A stretch of DNA of 64,000 nt, from positions 1-64,000 of the forward strand of contig JAFTOI010000034.1 of assembly GCA_017463865.1 (NCBI GenBank), written 5' to 3'. The stretch's first letter is position 1. The number at the start of each line of letters is the position of its first letter. The notes below the pieces were generated by a model, which worked only from the letters and a program-made list of their open reading frames with translations, ran no database searches and was not told where the DNA came from. This document shows positions 37,505 through 47,798 of the stretch, piece by piece. Position numbers and translations under genes: made by a program. The stretch comes from Clostridia bacterium. Its GTDB lineage: Bacteria > Bacillota > Clostridia > Oscillospirales > CAG-272.

Positions 37505-38137
37505 ATGAAAAAGGGTATTATCGGTAAGAAGATCGGTATGACGCAGATTTTTGACGAAATCGGCAATGTGATCCCGGTCACGGTTATCGAGGCGGGCCCC
37601 TGTGTTGTTGCACAGAAGAAGACCGCCGAAAACGACGGCTATGACGCCGTTCAGCTTGGCTTCATGGATGTCAAGGAAAAGCATCTGACCAAGGCTGAAA
37701 AGGGCCACTTCGCAAAGGCAAACGTCGCTGCGAAGAAGCATCTGAAGGAGTTCCGTCTGGACGACTGCTCCGCAATTAACGTCGGTGACATCATCTCTGT
37801 CGATACCTTCGCCGCTGGCGACAAGGTCGACGTCACGGGGATCACGAAGGGTCACGGTTATTCCGGTGTCGTCAAGCGTTGGAACACCAAGATCAAGCGC
37901 ATCACTCATGGTGGCGGCCCGATCCACCGTAACATCGGTTCGGTTGGCGCGAACTCGACGCCTTCCCGCATCTACAAGAACAAGAAGATGCCCGGTCAGT
38001 ACGGTAACGAGCAGGTAACTGTTCTTAATCTCAATGTTGTTAAGATCGACGCAGAGAAGAATCTGATCGCTATCAAGGGTGCAGTTCCTGGCGCTCGCGG
38101 CGGTATCGTCTTCATCCGTGATTCGGTCAAAGCATAA
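37505..38137 (+). CDS. rplC: 50S ribosomal protein L3
   Basis: The 210-residue L3, an early 50S assembly protein, starts [16 protein letters not shown] and has the conserved FKRW-like loop region [11 protein letters not shown] and [20 protein letters not shown] near the peptidyl transferase centre. Start after CATGGAGGA. Confidence 0.98.
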   Translation: MKKGIIGKKIGMTQIFDEIGNVIPVTVIEAGPCVVAQKKTAENDGYDAVQLGFMDVKEKHLTKAEKGHFAKANVAAKKHLKEFRLDDCSAINVGDIISVDTFAAGDKVDVTGITKGHGYSGVVKRWNTKIKRITHGGGPIHRNIGSVGANSTPSRIYKNKKMPGQYGNEQVTVLNLNVVKIDAEKNLIAIKGAVPGARGGIVFIRDSVKA

Positions 38138-38155
38138 CCGGAAGGAGGAACTACA

Positions 38156-38779
38156 ATGCCGAACGTAAAAGTATTGAATATGGCCGGTAAGGAAGTTGGC
38201 GAGATCGCGCTCTCCGATGCGATCTTCGGCGCTGAGGTTAACGGCACCGTCCTCCATACCGCAGTCAAGGCCTACCTGGCCAATCAGAGACAGGGTACCC
38301 AGTCGACCCTGACCCGCACCGAGGTCTCGGGCGGCGGCAAGAAGCCCTGGAGACAGAAGGGCACTGGCCGCGCAAGACAGGGCTCCACCCGCTCTCCCCA
38401 GTGGACGCATGGTGGTATCGCTCTCGGCCCGAAGCCGCGCACCTACACCATCACCCTCAACAAGAAGGTCAAGCGCATCGCTCTGCAGAGCGCGCTGTCC
38501 TCGAAGGTCGCTGCCGGCGAGCTCGTTGTGATCGATTCGATCAAGACCGCTGAGTACAAGACCAAGACTATGGTCAACATGCTGAGCGCTGTTGGTGCTG
38601 ACCGCAAGGCGCTCGTTGTTCTCCCCGAGAACGATCAGCTCGTCATCAAGAGCTGTGCTAACATCCCCGGCTGCAAGACCAGCCAGTGGAACACGATCAA
38701 CGTGTACGACATTCTCAACAGCGGTAAGCTGGTCATCGACCAGGCTGCCGTTGCCAAGATCGAGGAGGTGTTCGCATAA
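38156..38779 (+). CDS. rplD: 50S ribosomal protein L4
   Basis: The 207-residue L4 has the exit-tunnel loop [20 protein letters not shown] (about 62-81). L4 is the usual autogenous repressor of S10 operons, which makes the structured rpsJ leader relevant. Overlaps rplW by one base. Confidence 0.98.
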   Translation: MPNVKVLNMAGKEVGEIALSDAIFGAEVNGTVLHTAVKAYLANQRQGTQSTLTRTEVSGGGKKPWRQKGTGRARQGSTRSPQWTHGGIALGPKPRTYTITLNKKVKRIALQSALSSKVAAGELVVIDSIKTAEYKTKTMVNMLSAVGADRKALVVLPENDQLVIKSCANIPGCKTSQWNTINVYDILNSGKLVIDQAAVAKIEEVFA

Positions 38780-39072
38780 TGAAGGCTGTACAGGATATCA
38801 TCATTAAGCCGATCATCACTGAGGCCAGCATGGACATGATGGCGGACAAGAAGTACGTTTTCAAGGTACTCAAGACCGCAACCAAGCCCGAGATCGCAAA
38901 GGCTGTTGAGGAGATGTTCAAGGTGGACGTCGCAAGCGTCAACACCATCAACATGAAGAAGAAACCGAAGAGACTCGGTGTACACGCAGGTTACACCTCG
39001 AATTGGAAAAAGGCCATCGTTACCCTGAAGGCTGACTCCAAGACCATCGAGTTCTTTGACGGCCTGAACTAA
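38779..39072 (+). CDS. rplW: 50S ribosomal protein L23
   Basis: The 97-residue L23 forms the tunnel-exit docking site for SRP and trigger factor. Start [12 protein letters not shown] and the [18 protein letters not shown] extension are typical. Its ATG overlaps the rplD stop (TAATG), so it is coupled. Confidence 0.98.
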   Translation: MKAVQDIIIKPIITEASMDMMADKKYVFKVLKTATKPEIAKAVEEMFKVDVASVNTINMKKKPKRLGVHAGYTSNWKKAIVTLKADSKTIEFFDGLN

Positions 39073-39092
39073 GCTGGGAGGGACGAGATAAC

Positions 39093-39923
39093 ATGGCTAC
39101 CATTAAGTACAAGCCGACAACTCCGGCAAGACGTCACATGAGTGTGCCGTCCTTCGAGGAAGTTACCAAGTTTACTCCCGAGAAGAGCCTGATTGTCATT
39201 AAGAAGAAGAATGCAGGCCGCAACAGCTATGGCCGCATCACCGTTCGCCATCGCGGCGGCGGCAACAAGATCAAGTACCGTATCGTCGACTTCAAGCGCG
39301 CCTCTGAGGCTCCCGCTAAGGTCATCGGTGTCGAGTACGACCCCAACAGAACCGCTTACATCGCCCTCCTCCAGAACGAGGCCGGTGACAAGAGCTACAT
39401 CATTGCTCCTGTCGGTCTCAAGGACGGCGACACCGTTTACACCGGCGCTGACGCCGATATCAAGCCCGGCAACACCCTGCCGATCGCCAATATCCCCGTT
39501 GGTACCTTCATCCACAACATCGAGCTTTACCCCGGCAAGGGCGGCCAGCTGGTCCGCAGCGCCGGTGCCGCTGCTCAGCTGATCTCCAAGGAGAACGGCA
39601 TCGCTCAGGTCCGTCTTCCTTCCGGTGAGGTCCGCATCATCCGCCTCGACTGCAAGGCAACGATCGGTCAGGTCGGCAACATCGAGCACGAGACCGTTAA
39701 GGTCGGTAAGGCCGGTAAGACCCGCCACAAGGGCATTCGCCCGACTGTCCGCGGTTCTGTCATGAACCCCTGCGACCACCCGCACGGTGGTGGTGAGGGC
39801 CGCTCTCCGATCGGTCGTCCTTCTCCTGTTACCCCGTGGGGTAAGCCGGCTCTGGGCTACAAGACCAGAAATAAGAAGGCGAGAACTGACAAGTTCATCG
39901 TGAAGCGCAGAAATAGTAAGTAA
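39093..39923 (+). CDS. rplB: 50S ribosomal protein L2
   Basis: The 276-residue L2, needed for peptidyl transferase activity and subunit joining, has [10 protein letters not shown] at the start, [16 protein letters not shown] and the C-terminal [18 protein letters not shown] segment with the conserved histidine. Confidence 0.98.
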   Translation: MATIKYKPTTPARRHMSVPSFEEVTKFTPEKSLIVIKKKNAGRNSYGRITVRHRGGGNKIKYRIVDFKRASEAPAKVIGVEYDPNRTAYIALLQNEAGDKSYIIAPVGLKDGDTVYTGADADIKPGNTLPIANIPVGTFIHNIELYPGKGGQLVRSAGAAAQLISKENGIAQVRLPSGEVRIIRLDCKATIGQVGNIEHETVKVGKAGKTRHKGIRPTVRGSVMNPCDHPHGGGEGRSPIGRPSPVTPWGKPALGYKTRNKKARTDKFIVKRRNSK

Positions 39924-39937
39924 GGAGGGAATATAAG

Positions 39938-40219
39938 ATGAGCAGAAGCCTTAAGAAAGCACCTTTTGTAGAAGAAAAGCTTTTTGCACGTGTTGCGGCC
40001 ATGAACGCAAAGAACGAAAAGAAAGTTCTGAAGACCTGGTCCCGTGCGTCTACCATATTCCCGGAATTTGTCGGTCACACGATCGCTGTTCACGACGGCA
40101 GAAAGCACGTTCCGGTTTATGTAACCGAGGATATGGTTGGACACAAGCTCGGCGAGTTTGCACTCACCAGAACCTTTAAGGGCCATGCCGGCTCCAAGAC
40201 ATCCAACAACGGTAAATAA
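39938..40219 (+). CDS. rpsS: 30S ribosomal protein S19
   Basis: The 93-residue S19 starts [15 protein letters not shown] and ends in the basic tail [15 protein letters not shown]; it contacts S13 in the 30S head. RBS AAGGAGG. Confidence 0.98.
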   Translation: MSRSLKKAPFVEEKLFARVAAMNAKNEKKVLKTWSRASTIFPEFVGHTIAVHDGRKHVPVYVTEDMVGHKLGEFALTRTFKGHAGSKTSNNGK

Positions 40220-40243
40220 TTGCAAAGGGAGGAATCATACAAC

Positions 40244-40579
40244 ATGGAAGCAAAAGCATATCTGAAGTATGCAAGAATTTCCCCGCGCAAGGTTAAGATC
40301 GTTCTCGACCTGATCAGAGGTAAGGATGCCGCAACCGCTATGGCTATTCTGAAGAACACGCCCAAGAGCGCATCGGAGTACCTGATCAAGCTGCTGGGAA
40401 GCGCAATCGCAAACGCAGAAAACAATTTCAATATGGACGTCTCGAAGCTGTACGTTTCTGAATGCTTCGTTTGCCCCGGCCCGACGCTGAAGCGTATTAT
40501 GCCGCGCGCAAAGGGCAGCGCAGACCGTATCCTGAAGAGAACCAGCCATGTGACCATCGCGGTCAAAGAGAGAGACTGA
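40244..40579 (+). CDS. rplV: 50S ribosomal protein L22
   Basis: The 111-residue L22 starts at ATG 40244 behind AAGGGAGGAA; an in-frame extension from 40220 overlaps that site and is not likely. [18 protein letters not shown] and the loop around [17 protein letters not shown], which lines the exit tunnel, are present. Confidence 0.97.
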   Translation: MEAKAYLKYARISPRKVKIVLDLIRGKDAATAMAILKNTPKSASEYLIKLLGSAIANAENNFNMDVSKLYVSECFVCPGPTLKRIMPRAKGSADRILKRTSHVTIAVKERD

Positions 40580-40599
40580 GCAAAGGAGGTAGAAGCTAA

Positions 40600-41361
40600 A
40601 TGGGTCAGAAGGTTAATCCCCACGGTCTTCGCGTGGGCGTAATTAAGAACTGGGATTCGAGATGGTATGAGAAGGACGAAACCTTCGGCGATACCCTCGT
40701 ATCTGACTATAATATCCGTAAGTACCTCAAGAAAGAGCTCCAGGCTGCCGGCGTGCCGAAGATCGAGATCGAGCGCGACGCCAAGCGTGTACGCATCTTC
40801 ATCCACTGCGCAAAGCCCGGTATGGTTATCGGCCGCGGCGGTGTTGAGATCGAGAAGTACAGAGCTGCTCTTGAGAAGATGGTTGGCAAGCCTGTTTCGC
40901 TCAATGTAGTCGAAGTCAAGCAGCCCGACCTCAATGCACAGCTCGTTGCCGAGAACATCGCTTCTCAGCTCGAGCGCAGAATCGGTTTCCGTCGTGCAAT
41001 GAAGCAGTCGATCATCCGTACCATGCGCCTCGGCGCAAAGGGTATCAAGATCTCCTGCGGTGGCCGTCTGGGCGGCGCGGAAATCGCGAGAACTGAGCAC
41101 TATCACGAAGGCAGCATTCCGCTGCAGACCCTCCGTGCCGACATCGAGTACGGTTTCTGGGAGGCTAACACCACCTACGGTAAGATCGGCGTTAAGGTCT
41201 GGATCTACAAGGGCGAAGTCCTTTCCGAGGTGAACCGTCCGACCGCTCAGCGTCCTGAGGTGCGCAACGAGCGTCGTGACAATCGCGGTGAGCGCCGCGG
41301 CGACCGCCGCGACACTCGCGGTAACCGCGACAATCGCTCCAGAGGGGAGGGCAGAAGATAA
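40600..41361 (+). CDS. rpsC: 30S ribosomal protein S3
   Basis: The 253-residue S3 has the N-terminal [13 protein letters not shown], the KH domain with [13 protein letters not shown] and the C-terminal [14 protein letters not shown]. It carries an extra Arg/Asp/Asn-rich tail (residues about 220-253, [17 protein letters not shown]) longer than in most bacteria. Overlaps rplP by one base. Confidence 0.98.
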   Translation: MGQKVNPHGLRVGVIKNWDSRWYEKDETFGDTLVSDYNIRKYLKKELQAAGVPKIEIERDAKRVRIFIHCAKPGMVIGRGGVEIEKYRAALEKMVGKPVSLNVVEVKQPDLNAQLVAENIASQLERRIGFRRAMKQSIIRTMRLGAKGIKISCGGRLGGAEIARTEHYHEGSIPLQTLRADIEYGFWEANTTYGKIGVKVWIYKGEVLSEVNRPTAQRPEVRNERRDNRGERRGDRRDTRGNRDNRSRGEGRR

Positions 41362-41795
41362 TGTTAATGCCGAAGAGAGTAAAGTACCGCCGCGTACAGC
41401 GCGGTCGCCTGAAGGGCGTCGCAACGCGCGGTAACACGATCAGCAACGGTGAGTTCGGTCTCGTTGCCCTTGAGCCCGCTTGGATCACCAGCAACCAGAT
41501 CGAGGCTGCCCGTATCGCAATGACGCGTTACATCCGCCGTGGCGGTCACGTCTGGATCAAGATCTTCCCCGATAAGCCCATCACCGAGAAGCCTGCTGAA
41601 ACCCGAATGGGTTCCGGTAAGGGTTCGCCTGAGTACTGGGTCGCAGTCGTTAAGCCCGGCCGCGTCATGTTCGAGATGGACGGCGTCGCTGAGGACGTTG
41701 CGAAGGAAGCTATGCGTCTTGCCTCGCACAAGCTGCCGATCAAGTGCAAGTTCGTAACGAAGGAATCGCAGAAGAAAGAAGCTGGGGAGGTATAA
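41361..41795 (+). CDS. rplP: 50S ribosomal protein L16
   Basis: The 144-residue L16 starts [19 protein letters not shown] and has [15 protein letters not shown] and [19 protein letters not shown]. Coupled to rpsC by a one-base overlap. Confidence 0.98.
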   Translation: MLMPKRVKYRRVQRGRLKGVATRGNTISNGEFGLVALEPAWITSNQIEAARIAMTRYIRRGGHVWIKIFPDKPITEKPAETRMGSGKGSPEYWVAVVKPGRVMFEMDGVAEDVAKEAMRLASHKLPIKCKFVTKESQKKEAGEV

Positions 41796-41798
41796 GCT

Positions 41799-41987
41799 GT
41801 GAAGGCAAAGGAAATCAGAGAGATGTCTCCCGAAGAGCTGAATGCAAAGCTGAAGGAGTTGAAGACCGAGCTCTTCAACCTCCGCTTCCAGCACGCGATC
41901 AACCAGCTGGACAATCCGCACAAAATCGTGGATGTCAAGCGTGATATCGCGCGCGTAATGACCGTTCTTCACGAGAAGAACGCATAA
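41799..41987 (+). CDS. rpmC: 50S ribosomal protein L29
   Basis: The 62-residue L29 starts with GTG at 41799 and has the [18 protein letters not shown] helix and [14 protein letters not shown], typical of the tunnel-exit protein. It starts three bases after the rplP stop, with its ribosome site GGGGAGG inside rplP. Confidence 0.97.
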   Translation: MKAKEIREMSPEELNAKLKELKTELFNLRFQHAINQLDNPHKIVDVKRDIARVMTVLHEKNA

Positions 41988-42000
41988 GGGGGACTGAAGC

Positions 42001-42258
42001 ATGGAAGAACGCAACCTGAGAAAAACCCGAGTCGGCCGCGTTGTCAGCAACAAGATGGACAAGACCGCTGTCGTTGCCATCGAGGACAATGTCGCGCATC
42101 CCGTCTACGGTAAGATCATCAAGCACACGACCAAGATCCATGTTCACGACGAGAACAACGAGTGCAGCATCGGCGACAAGGTCAGCGTGATGGAAACCCG
42201 TCCGCTCTCGAAGACCAAGAGATGGAGACTCGTCTCGGTTATCGAGAAGGCAAAGTAA
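42001..42258 (+). CDS. rpsQ: 30S ribosomal protein S17
   Basis: The 85-residue S17 shows [19 protein letters not shown] and [16 protein letters not shown], the OB-fold signature for primary binding to 16S rRNA. RBS AAGGGGG. Confidence 0.97.
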   Translation: MEERNLRKTRVGRVVSNKMDKTAVVAIEDNVAHPVYGKIIKHTTKIHVHDENNECSIGDKVSVMETRPLSKTKRWRLVSVIEKAK

Positions 42259-42325
42259 TTTTACAACAACACTTGCGATATAGTAAATACGTCCAAAATC
42301 GTATTGAAAAGGAGGAAACGCAACA

Positions 42326-42694
42326 GTGATTCAGCAACAGTCGTTAATGAAGGTTGCCGACAACACCGGCGCGAAGGAACTGATGTGCATTCGCGTACTC
42401 GGCGGCACCGGCCGTCGTTACGCCAACATCGGTGACGTCGTTGTCGCGTGTGTCAAGAAGGCTGCGCCCGGTGGCCAGGTCAAGAAGGGCGAGGTCGTCA
42501 AGGCTGTCATCGTAAGAAGCGTCAAGGGCCTTAAGCGCGCTGACGGTTCTTACATCAAGTTTGATGAGAACGCTGCCGTTATCATCAAGGAAGATAAGAA
42601 CCCCAGAGGTACTCGTATCTTTGGTCCCATTGCCCGTGAGCTCCGTGAGAAGGACTACCTGAAGATCCTCTCCCTCGCTCCCGAAGTTCTCTAA
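42326..42694 (+). CDS. rplN: 50S ribosomal protein L14
   Basis: The 122-residue L14 starts at a GTG (codes [18 protein letters not shown]) behind AAAGGAGGAA and has the basic [24 protein letters not shown]-terminus. It binds S16/L19 partners at subunit bridges. Confidence 0.97.
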   Translation: MIQQQSLMKVADNTGAKELMCIRVLGGTGRRYANIGDVVVACVKKAAPGGQVKKGEVVKAVIVRSVKGLKRADGSYIKFDENAAVIIKEDKNPRGTRIFGPIARELREKDYLKILSLAPEVL

Positions 42695-42708
42695 GGAGGT
42701 AACACAGA

Positions 42709-43023
42709 ATGAGCAAGTTGCACGTTAAGCGCGACGATACCGTTATCGTGATCTCCGGCGACGACAAGGGCGCGAAGGGTAAGGTCGTAGAGGTTGCCCC
42801 CAAGGAGGGCAAGGTTATCGTGGAGGGCGTCAACGTCATCCACAAGCATGTTAAGCCTCGCAGACAGGGCGAGACCGGCGGCATCGTCGATGCTCCCGCT
42901 GCTCTGTATGCATCCAAGGTTCAGCTGTACTGCGAAAAGTGCGGCAAGGGCGTTCGCGCTAAGTATGTAGTCGAGGGCGATAAGAAAGTCCGCGTCTGCG
43001 CTAAGTGCGGCGCTAAGATCTAA
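42709..43023 (+). CDS. rplX: 50S ribosomal protein L24 with CxxC zinc-ribbon tail
   Basis: The 104-residue L24 has the KOW segment VIVISGDDKGAKGKVVEV and the NVIHKHVKPRRQGETGG motif. Its C-terminus keeps two CxxC pairs (YCEKCGK and VCAKCGA), the zinc-binding form found in many Firmicutes. Confidence 0.97.
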   Translation: MSKLHVKRDDTVIVISGDDKGAKGKVVEVAPKEGKVIVEGVNVIHKHVKPRRQGETGGIVDAPAALYASKVQLYCEKCGKGVRAKYVVEGDKKVRVCAKCGAKI

Positions 43024-43039
43024 GCGGAGGTAACGAGAT

Positions 43040-43582
43040 ATGGCACCGAGAATGAAAGAAATGTATATCAATGACGTTGCTCCCGCTCTGATGAAGAAGT
43101 TCGCTTACAAGAGCCCCATGCAGATCCCGAAGCTCGACAAGATCGTCATCAACGTCGGCGCTGGTGATGCAAAGGACAACGCAAAGGTCATCGACACCAT
43201 CATCGCAGAGCTCTCTCTGATCTCCGGTCAGAAAGCAGTTCCTACCTATGCGAAGAAGTCGATTGCAAACTTCAAGCTCCGTGAGGGCATGAAGATCGGC
43301 GCGAAGGTTACCCTCCGCGGCGACAAGATGTATGAGTTCATGGACAGATTCTTCAACTTCGCTCTGCCCCGCGTCCGTGACTTCAAGGGTATCAACCCCA
43401 ACGCCTTCGACGGCCGTGGCAACTACTCCATCGGTCTGAAGGAACAGCTGATCTTCCCCGAGATCGAGTACGACAAGGTCGAGAAGATCCGCGGCATGGA
43501 CATCGCGTTCGTTACGACCGCGAACACCGACGAAGAAGCAAGAGAGCTGCTGACCCTGATGGGCGCTCCCTTTGCGAAATAA
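43040..43582 (+). CDS. rplE: 50S ribosomal protein L5
   Basis: The 180-residue L5, which binds 5S rRNA, has the [17 protein letters not shown] region, [22 protein letters not shown] and the C-terminal [31 protein letters not shown]. Confidence 0.98.
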   Translation: MAPRMKEMYINDVAPALMKKFAYKSPMQIPKLDKIVINVGAGDAKDNAKVIDTIIAELSLISGQKAVPTYAKKSIANFKLREGMKIGAKVTLRGDKMYEFMDRFFNFALPRVRDFKGINPNAFDGRGNYSIGLKEQLIFPEIEYDKVEKIRGMDIAFVTTANTDEEARELLTLMGAPFAK

Positions 43583-43597
43583 GGAGGGGAAAGAGAA

Positions 43598-43783
43598 ATG
43601 GCAAAGACTTCTATGATCCTGAAGCAGCAGAGACCGCAGAAGTACTCCACCCGTGAGTACAACCGCTGCAAGATCTGCGGCCGTCCCCATGCCTATATGC
43701 GTAAGTACGGTATCTGCCGTATTTGCTTCCGCAATCTTGCCTACAAGGGCGAGATTCCCGGCGTGAAGAAGGCAAGCTGGTAA
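43598..43783 (+). CDS. rpsN: 30S ribosomal protein S14, zinc type
   Basis: This 61-residue S14 is the short zinc form: [21 protein letters not shown] has C-x2-C-x12-C-x2-C. The short form is usual in Firmicutes and contrasts with the 100-residue cysteine-less type. RBS AAGGAGGGG. Confidence 0.97.
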   Translation: MAKTSMILKQQRPQKYSTREYNRCKICGRPHAYMRKYGICRICFRNLAYKGEIPGVKKASW

Positions 43784-43942
43784 AACACAATCCCGGCAAA
43801 GCCGGTTGTGATATTCCGCCGAAAGGCGGCTCCAAACTATCGGCAGGAAAACGAGGCTGTCGCAAGCCCCGTTTTAACCGCCGGTCAGCCGTCGGGGTAA
43901 CCCGGCAGCAAGAATTTAACTTGCATAAGGAGGATAATAATT
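43784..43942 (+). promoter_or_regulatory. 159-bp hairpin-rich spacer between rpsN and rpsH
   Basis: The gap can fold into three hairpins: CACAA..CCGGC/GCCGG..TTGTG (43786-43809), GCC/GGC around GAAA (about 43818-43827), and AAAACGAGGCT/AGCCCCGTTTT (about 43849-43876), the last followed by only four T. Almost all other spacers in the operon are under 25 bp. An S8-type autogenous control site or attenuator for the spc part is an attractive inference but no known motif was matched. Confidence 0.4.
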
Positions 43943-44341
43943 ATGCAGATGTCAGATGTAATCGCGGATATGCTCACCAGAATCAGAAATGCGAACGATG
44001 CCAAGCACGCAACTGTTGACGTTCCCGCATCCAACATGAAGAAGGCTATCGCCGACATCCTTGTCGCCGAGGGCTATGTCAAGAGTTATACCGTCATTGA
44101 GGACGGTAAGCAGGGCGTCATTCGCCTTACCCTCAAGTACGCGCCTGGCAAGCAGAAGGTCATCCATGGCCTCCGCCGTGTATCCAAGCCCGGTCTTCGT
44201 ATCTACGCAGGCTGCGAGGATATGCCCCGCGTCATGAACGGTCTGGGGATCGCGATCGTCTCCACGTCCAAGGGAATTATGACGGATAAGAAGGCTCGTC
44301 AGCTCAATGTCGGCGGCGAAGTCCTCGCATTCGTCTGGTAA
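43943..44341 (+). CDS. rpsH: 30S ribosomal protein S8
   Basis: The 132-residue S8 has [46 protein letters not shown] and the GGEVLAFVW end. In E. coli S8 represses the spc operon, relevant to the long structured spacer before this gene. RBS AAGGAGG. Confidence 0.98.
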   Translation: MQMSDVIADMLTRIRNANDAKHATVDVPASNMKKAIADILVAEGYVKSYTVIEDGKQGVIRLTLKYAPGKQKVIHGLRRVSKPGLRIYAGCEDMPRVMNGLGIAIVSTSKGIMTDKKARQLNVGGEVLAFVW

Positions 44342-44356
44342 TCGGAGGTAGAGAAG

Positions 44357-44896
44357 ATGTCTAGAATTGGTAAGAAACCCATTACCGTTGCAGCCGGTGT
44401 TACTGTCACCGTCGCTGAGAACAACGTCGTAACCGTCAAGGGTCCCAAGGGCACCCTGACGCAGCAGCTCGCCTCCAACATGACCATCAAGCAGGATGCA
44501 GGTGTCATCACCATCGAGCGTCCTTCTGATGAGAAGAATGACCGCGCGCTGCACGGCCTGACCCGCACTCTGCTGGCCAACATGATCGAGGGCGTAACCA
44601 ATGGTTACTCCAAGACTCTGGAGATCAACGGTGTCGGTTATAAGGCAGCTAAGCAGGGCAAGCAGCTTGTCCTGAACCTCGGCCACTCTCACCCGATCTA
44701 CTTTGAGGAGAAGGACGGCATCAGCTTTGATGTGCCCAACCCCAACCAGATCATCGTGAACGGCATCAACAAGCAGATGGTCGGCGAGATCGCCGCTCAG
44801 ATCCGCAGCAAGCGTCCGCCGGAACCCTACCTGGGCAAGGGCGTCAAGTATGCTGACGAGCACATTCGCCGCAAGGCCGGTAAGACCGGTAAATAA
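44357..44896 (+). CDS. rplF: 50S ribosomal protein L6
   Basis: The 179-residue L6 starts MSRIGKKPITVAAGV and has the two-domain fold with the C-terminal RSKRPPEPYLGKGVKYADE motif. RBS CGGAGG. Confidence 0.98.
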   Translation: MSRIGKKPITVAAGVTVTVAENNVVTVKGPKGTLTQQLASNMTIKQDAGVITIERPSDEKNDRALHGLTRTLLANMIEGVTNGYSKTLEINGVGYKAAKQGKQLVLNLGHSHPIYFEEKDGISFDVPNPNQIIVNGINKQMVGEIAAQIRSKRPPEPYLGKGVKYADEHIRRKAGKTGK

Positions 44897-44914
44897 TGAA
44901 AGGAGGGGACACGA

Positions 44915-45274
44915 ATGGTTTCCAGAATTGATAGCAACAAGCAGCGTCTTAAGAGACATAAGAGAGTCAGAGCGAAGATTTCGGGTACCGCTGAGAAGCC
45001 GCGCCTGGCTGTTTACCGCTCTAACGCTAACATCAGCGCACAGATCATCGACGATGTGAAGGGCGTAACCCTTGTATCCGCCTCCACCCTCGAGAAGACG
45101 TTCGAGGGCATTGGCAGCAACAAGGCTGCAGCACGCGAGATCGGCAAGACCATTGCTGAGCGCGCAGCTGCAAAGGGCATCACCGAGATCGTTTTCGACC
45201 GCGGCGGTTACCTTTATCATGGACGTGTATCGGAACTGGCTGAGGGCGCTCGCGAGGGCGGCCTGAAGTTCTGA
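44915..45274 (+). CDS. rplR: 50S ribosomal protein L18
   Basis: The 119-residue L18, a 5S rRNA binder, shows [37 protein letters not shown] and [26 protein letters not shown]. Start ATG after AAAGGAGGG. Confidence 0.98.
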   Translation: MVSRIDSNKQRLKRHKRVRAKISGTAEKPRLAVYRSNANISAQIIDDVKGVTLVSASTLEKTFEGIGSNKAAAREIGKTIAERAAAKGITEIVFDRGGYLYHGRVSELAEGAREGGLKF

Positions 45275-45332
45275 GTCCGGTTTGTACACTGTTCGCGAAA
45301 GTTTTTTCCGAACAAATTTCAGGAGGATTAAC

Positions 45333-45839
45333 ATGGCAAAAAAGTTTGACCCCGCTACGCTTGACCTTCAGATGGCCAAGCAGGTAGCGATCAACCGTGT
45401 TTCCAAGACCGTTAAGGGTGGCCGCGTCGCACGCTTCGCTGCTATTATGGTTATTGGTGACGAGAACGGTCACGTCGGATGCGGCCTCGGCAAGGCAGCT
45501 GAAATTCAGGAAGCCTGCCGCAAGGGCGAGGAAGACGCTAAGAAGAACATGATCGAGGTTGCCCTCAAGGGTACCACCATTCCCCACGAGGTCATCGGTG
45601 AGTTCGGCGCAGCACGCGTGCTGCTGAAGCCCGCTGCACCTGGTACCGGTATCATCGCTGGTGGTACTGTTCGTAAGGTCCTTGAGATGGCCGGCATCAA
45701 GAACATCCGTGCAAAGAGCCTTCGCTCCAACAACCCGACCAACGTTGCTAAGGCAACCATCGAGGCTCTGAAGGCACTGCGCAGCGCTGAGGACGTCGCA
45801 AAGCTCCGCGACATCAGCGTTGACCAGATCAAGGGTTAA
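45333..45839 (+). CDS. rpsE: 30S ribosomal protein S5
   Basis: The ATG at 45333 (TCAGGAGGA upstream) gives 168 residues; the in-frame start at 45282 lies in the spacer without a site. VNR-type [31 protein letters not shown] and [14 protein letters not shown] are typical of this decoding-fidelity protein. Confidence 0.97.
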   Translation: MAKKFDPATLDLQMAKQVAINRVSKTVKGGRVARFAAIMVIGDENGHVGCGLGKAAEIQEACRKGEEDAKKNMIEVALKGTTIPHEVIGEFGAARVLLKPAAPGTGIIAGGTVRKVLEMAGIKNIRAKSLRSNNPTNVAKATIEALKALRSAEDVAKLRDISVDQIKG

Positions 45840-45853
45840 GGAGGGTATTACCG

Positions 45854-46030
45854 ATGGAAAAGAAAGTAACCCTCGTCAAGAGCCTGATCGGCGCTAAGCC
45901 GAACCAGAAGGCGACTGCCAAGTCGCTCGGTCTGAACAAGATCGGTGACAGCATCGTTCACAACGACGACGCTATCCTGGCAGGCAAAATCAAAGTCATC
46001 TCGCACCTCGTTGCGGTTGAAAATGTCTAA
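45854..46030 (+). CDS. rpmD: 50S ribosomal protein L30
   Basis: A 58-residue gene below common length cut-offs. It starts [16 protein letters not shown] and has the [14 protein letters not shown] segment that matches L30. Start at 45854 behind AAGGAGGG; position between rpsE and rplO is as expected. Confidence 0.95.
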   Translation: MEKKVTLVKSLIGAKPNQKATAKSLGLNKIGDSIVHNDDAILAGKIKVISHLVAVENV

Positions 46031-46044
46031 AAGGAGGAATACGC

Positions 46045-46488
46045 ATGAAGCTCCATGAACTTTCACCCGCTCCCGGCTCTACCACGCCGGCGTGGCGCAA
46101 AGGCAGAGGCACCGGCTCCGGCAATGGTAAGACCGCCGGTAAGGGCCACAAGGGTCAGAACGCTCGCTCCGGCGGCGGTGTAAGACCCGGCTTCGAGGGC
46201 GGTCAGCTCCCGCTCTACCGCAAGCATCCGAAGAGAGGTTTCAACAACCACTTCGCAAAGCAGTATGCCATCATCAATGTCGACACTCTGTGCGAGCGTT
46301 TCAATGATGGTGACACGGTTGATCTTGCAACCCTGCTCGAGAAGAAGATCGTTCGTAAGCCCTACGACGGCCTCAAGGTTCTCGGCAATGGCGAGATGAC
46401 CAAGAAACTGACCGTCAAAGCAGCAGTCTTTTCGGCTAGCGCTAAGGAAAAGATAGAAGCAGCAGGTGGAAAGACTGAGGTGGTATAA
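46045..46488 (+). CDS. rplO: 50S ribosomal protein L15
   Basis: The 147-residue L15 has [12 protein letters not shown], the Gly/Lys-rich [19 protein letters not shown] segment and [18 protein letters not shown]. Its stop directly abuts the secY GTG, implying coupling. Confidence 0.98.
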   Translation: MKLHELSPAPGSTTPAWRKGRGTGSGNGKTAGKGHKGQNARSGGGVRPGFEGGQLPLYRKHPKRGFNNHFAKQYAIINVDTLCERFNDGDTVDLATLLEKKIVRKPYDGLKVLGNGEMTKKLTVKAAVFSASAKEKIEAAGGKTEVV

Positions 46489-47781
46489 GTGTTTCAGACG
46501 TTAAAAAATGCATGGAAGGTTCCGGAACTCAAGTCTAAGCTCCTCTTCACATTGGTTATCGTCATACTTTACCGCATTGGGTCTGTTCTCCCTGTGCCTT
46601 ATGTCAGTCCGGATGTTCTGAGCACCTTTAATCAGGTCTCTGCCGGCTCGATTTTCCAGTATCTCAACATTCTCTCGGGTGACGCGTTCGGCCGTGCAAC
46701 CCTGTTTGCACTCGGCGTTTCCCCCTATATCACCTCGTCCATCGTGATCCAGCTCCTCACCATCGCCATCCCTGCGCTTGAGCGCCTTGCTAAGGAAGGC
46801 GACGAGGGCAAGAAGAAGCTGACCGCTCTGACCCGTCTGGTAACCGTCGCACTCGCACTGATCACTGCGATCGGTTATGCGTTCTACCTCAAGAACGGCG
46901 GTATGCTGGTTGCGGGCACGAATGCTTTCCACATGATCGTTATCATCGCCTGCTACTGCGCTGGTGCTGCGCTCGTCATGTGGCTTGCTGAGAAGATCAA
47001 CGATAACGGCATCGGCAATGGTATTTCCATGATCCTGTTCGCCGGTATCGTTGCACGCGGTCCCGCGATCGTTTCTTCTCTGTGGTCCATGCTCTTCAAG
47101 GATGGCAAGTTCTCCATCCTCGGCCTGTTGCTGGTGATCCTCTCGCTCGCGATCTCGCTGGCTATCGTCGGCTTCGTTGTCTTCATGACCAACAGTGAGC
47201 GCAGAATCCCGATCCAGTACGCAAAGAAGGTCGTTGGCCGTAAGATGTACGGCGGTCAGGGAACCAACCTGCCGATCAAGCTGAACATGTCCGGCGTTAT
47301 GCCGATCATCTTCGCAAACTCGATCGTCGCTATCCCCGCCACCATTGCTGCTTTCTTCCCGAACAGCTCGTTCTGGCAGAAGGTCAACAACATCTTCAAC
47401 TACAACTCTCTCCTCTACGTTGTTCTCTTCCTCATTCTCATTATCGCATTTTCCTACTTCTATATCGCAATTTCCTTCAATCCCGTCGAGGTTGCCAACA
47501 ACCTCAAGAAGAACGGCGGCTCGATCCCGGGTATCCGTCCCGGTCGTCCGACCTCCGATTACATCACCCGTGTGCTTAACCGCATCACGCTGATCGGTGC
47601 GTTCTTCCTTGGCTTCATCGCCGTATTCCCGATGATCGTCAACATGATCTCCGGCGGCCAGTTTGCCGGCCTTGCATTTGGTGGTTCTTCGCTGCTGATC
47701 GTTGTCGGTGTCGCACTTGAGACGACCCGCGACCTTGAGGCACAGATGAGCCTTCGCCACTACAAGGGTTTCCTTGAGTAA
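46489..47781 (+). CDS. secY: Preprotein translocase subunit SecY
   Basis: The 430-residue channel subunit has ten transmembrane segments. Recognisable are YRIGSVLPVPYV (TM1 and plug approach), ALGVSPYITSSIVIQLL (TM2/plug), GNGISMILFAGI, ERRIPIQYAKK, PIKLNMSGVMPIIFA (TM7 gate) and the C-terminal TRDLEAQMSLRHYKGFL. It starts with GTG immediately after the rplO stop. Partner SecA is encoded at 14934-17768. Confidence 0.98.
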   Translation: MFQTLKNAWKVPELKSKLLFTLVIVILYRIGSVLPVPYVSPDVLSTFNQVSAGSIFQYLNILSGDAFGRATLFALGVSPYITSSIVIQLLTIAIPALERLAKEGDEGKKKLTALTRLVTVALALITAIGYAFYLKNGGMLVAGTNAFHMIVIIACYCAGAALVMWLAEKINDNGIGNGISMILFAGIVARGPAIVSSLWSMLFKDGKFSILGLLLVILSLAISLAIVGFVVFMTNSERRIPIQYAKKVVGRKMYGGQGTNLPIKLNMSGVMPIIFANSIVAIPATIAAFFPNSSFWQKVNNIFNYNSLLYVVLFLILIIAFSYFYIAISFNPVEVANNLKKNGGSIPGIRPGRPTSDYITRVLNRITLIGAFFLGFIAVFPMIVNMISGGQFAGLAFGGSSLLIVVGVALETTRDLEAQMSLRHYKGFLE

Positions 47782-47798
47782 GTTGACGGAGGATTCCG

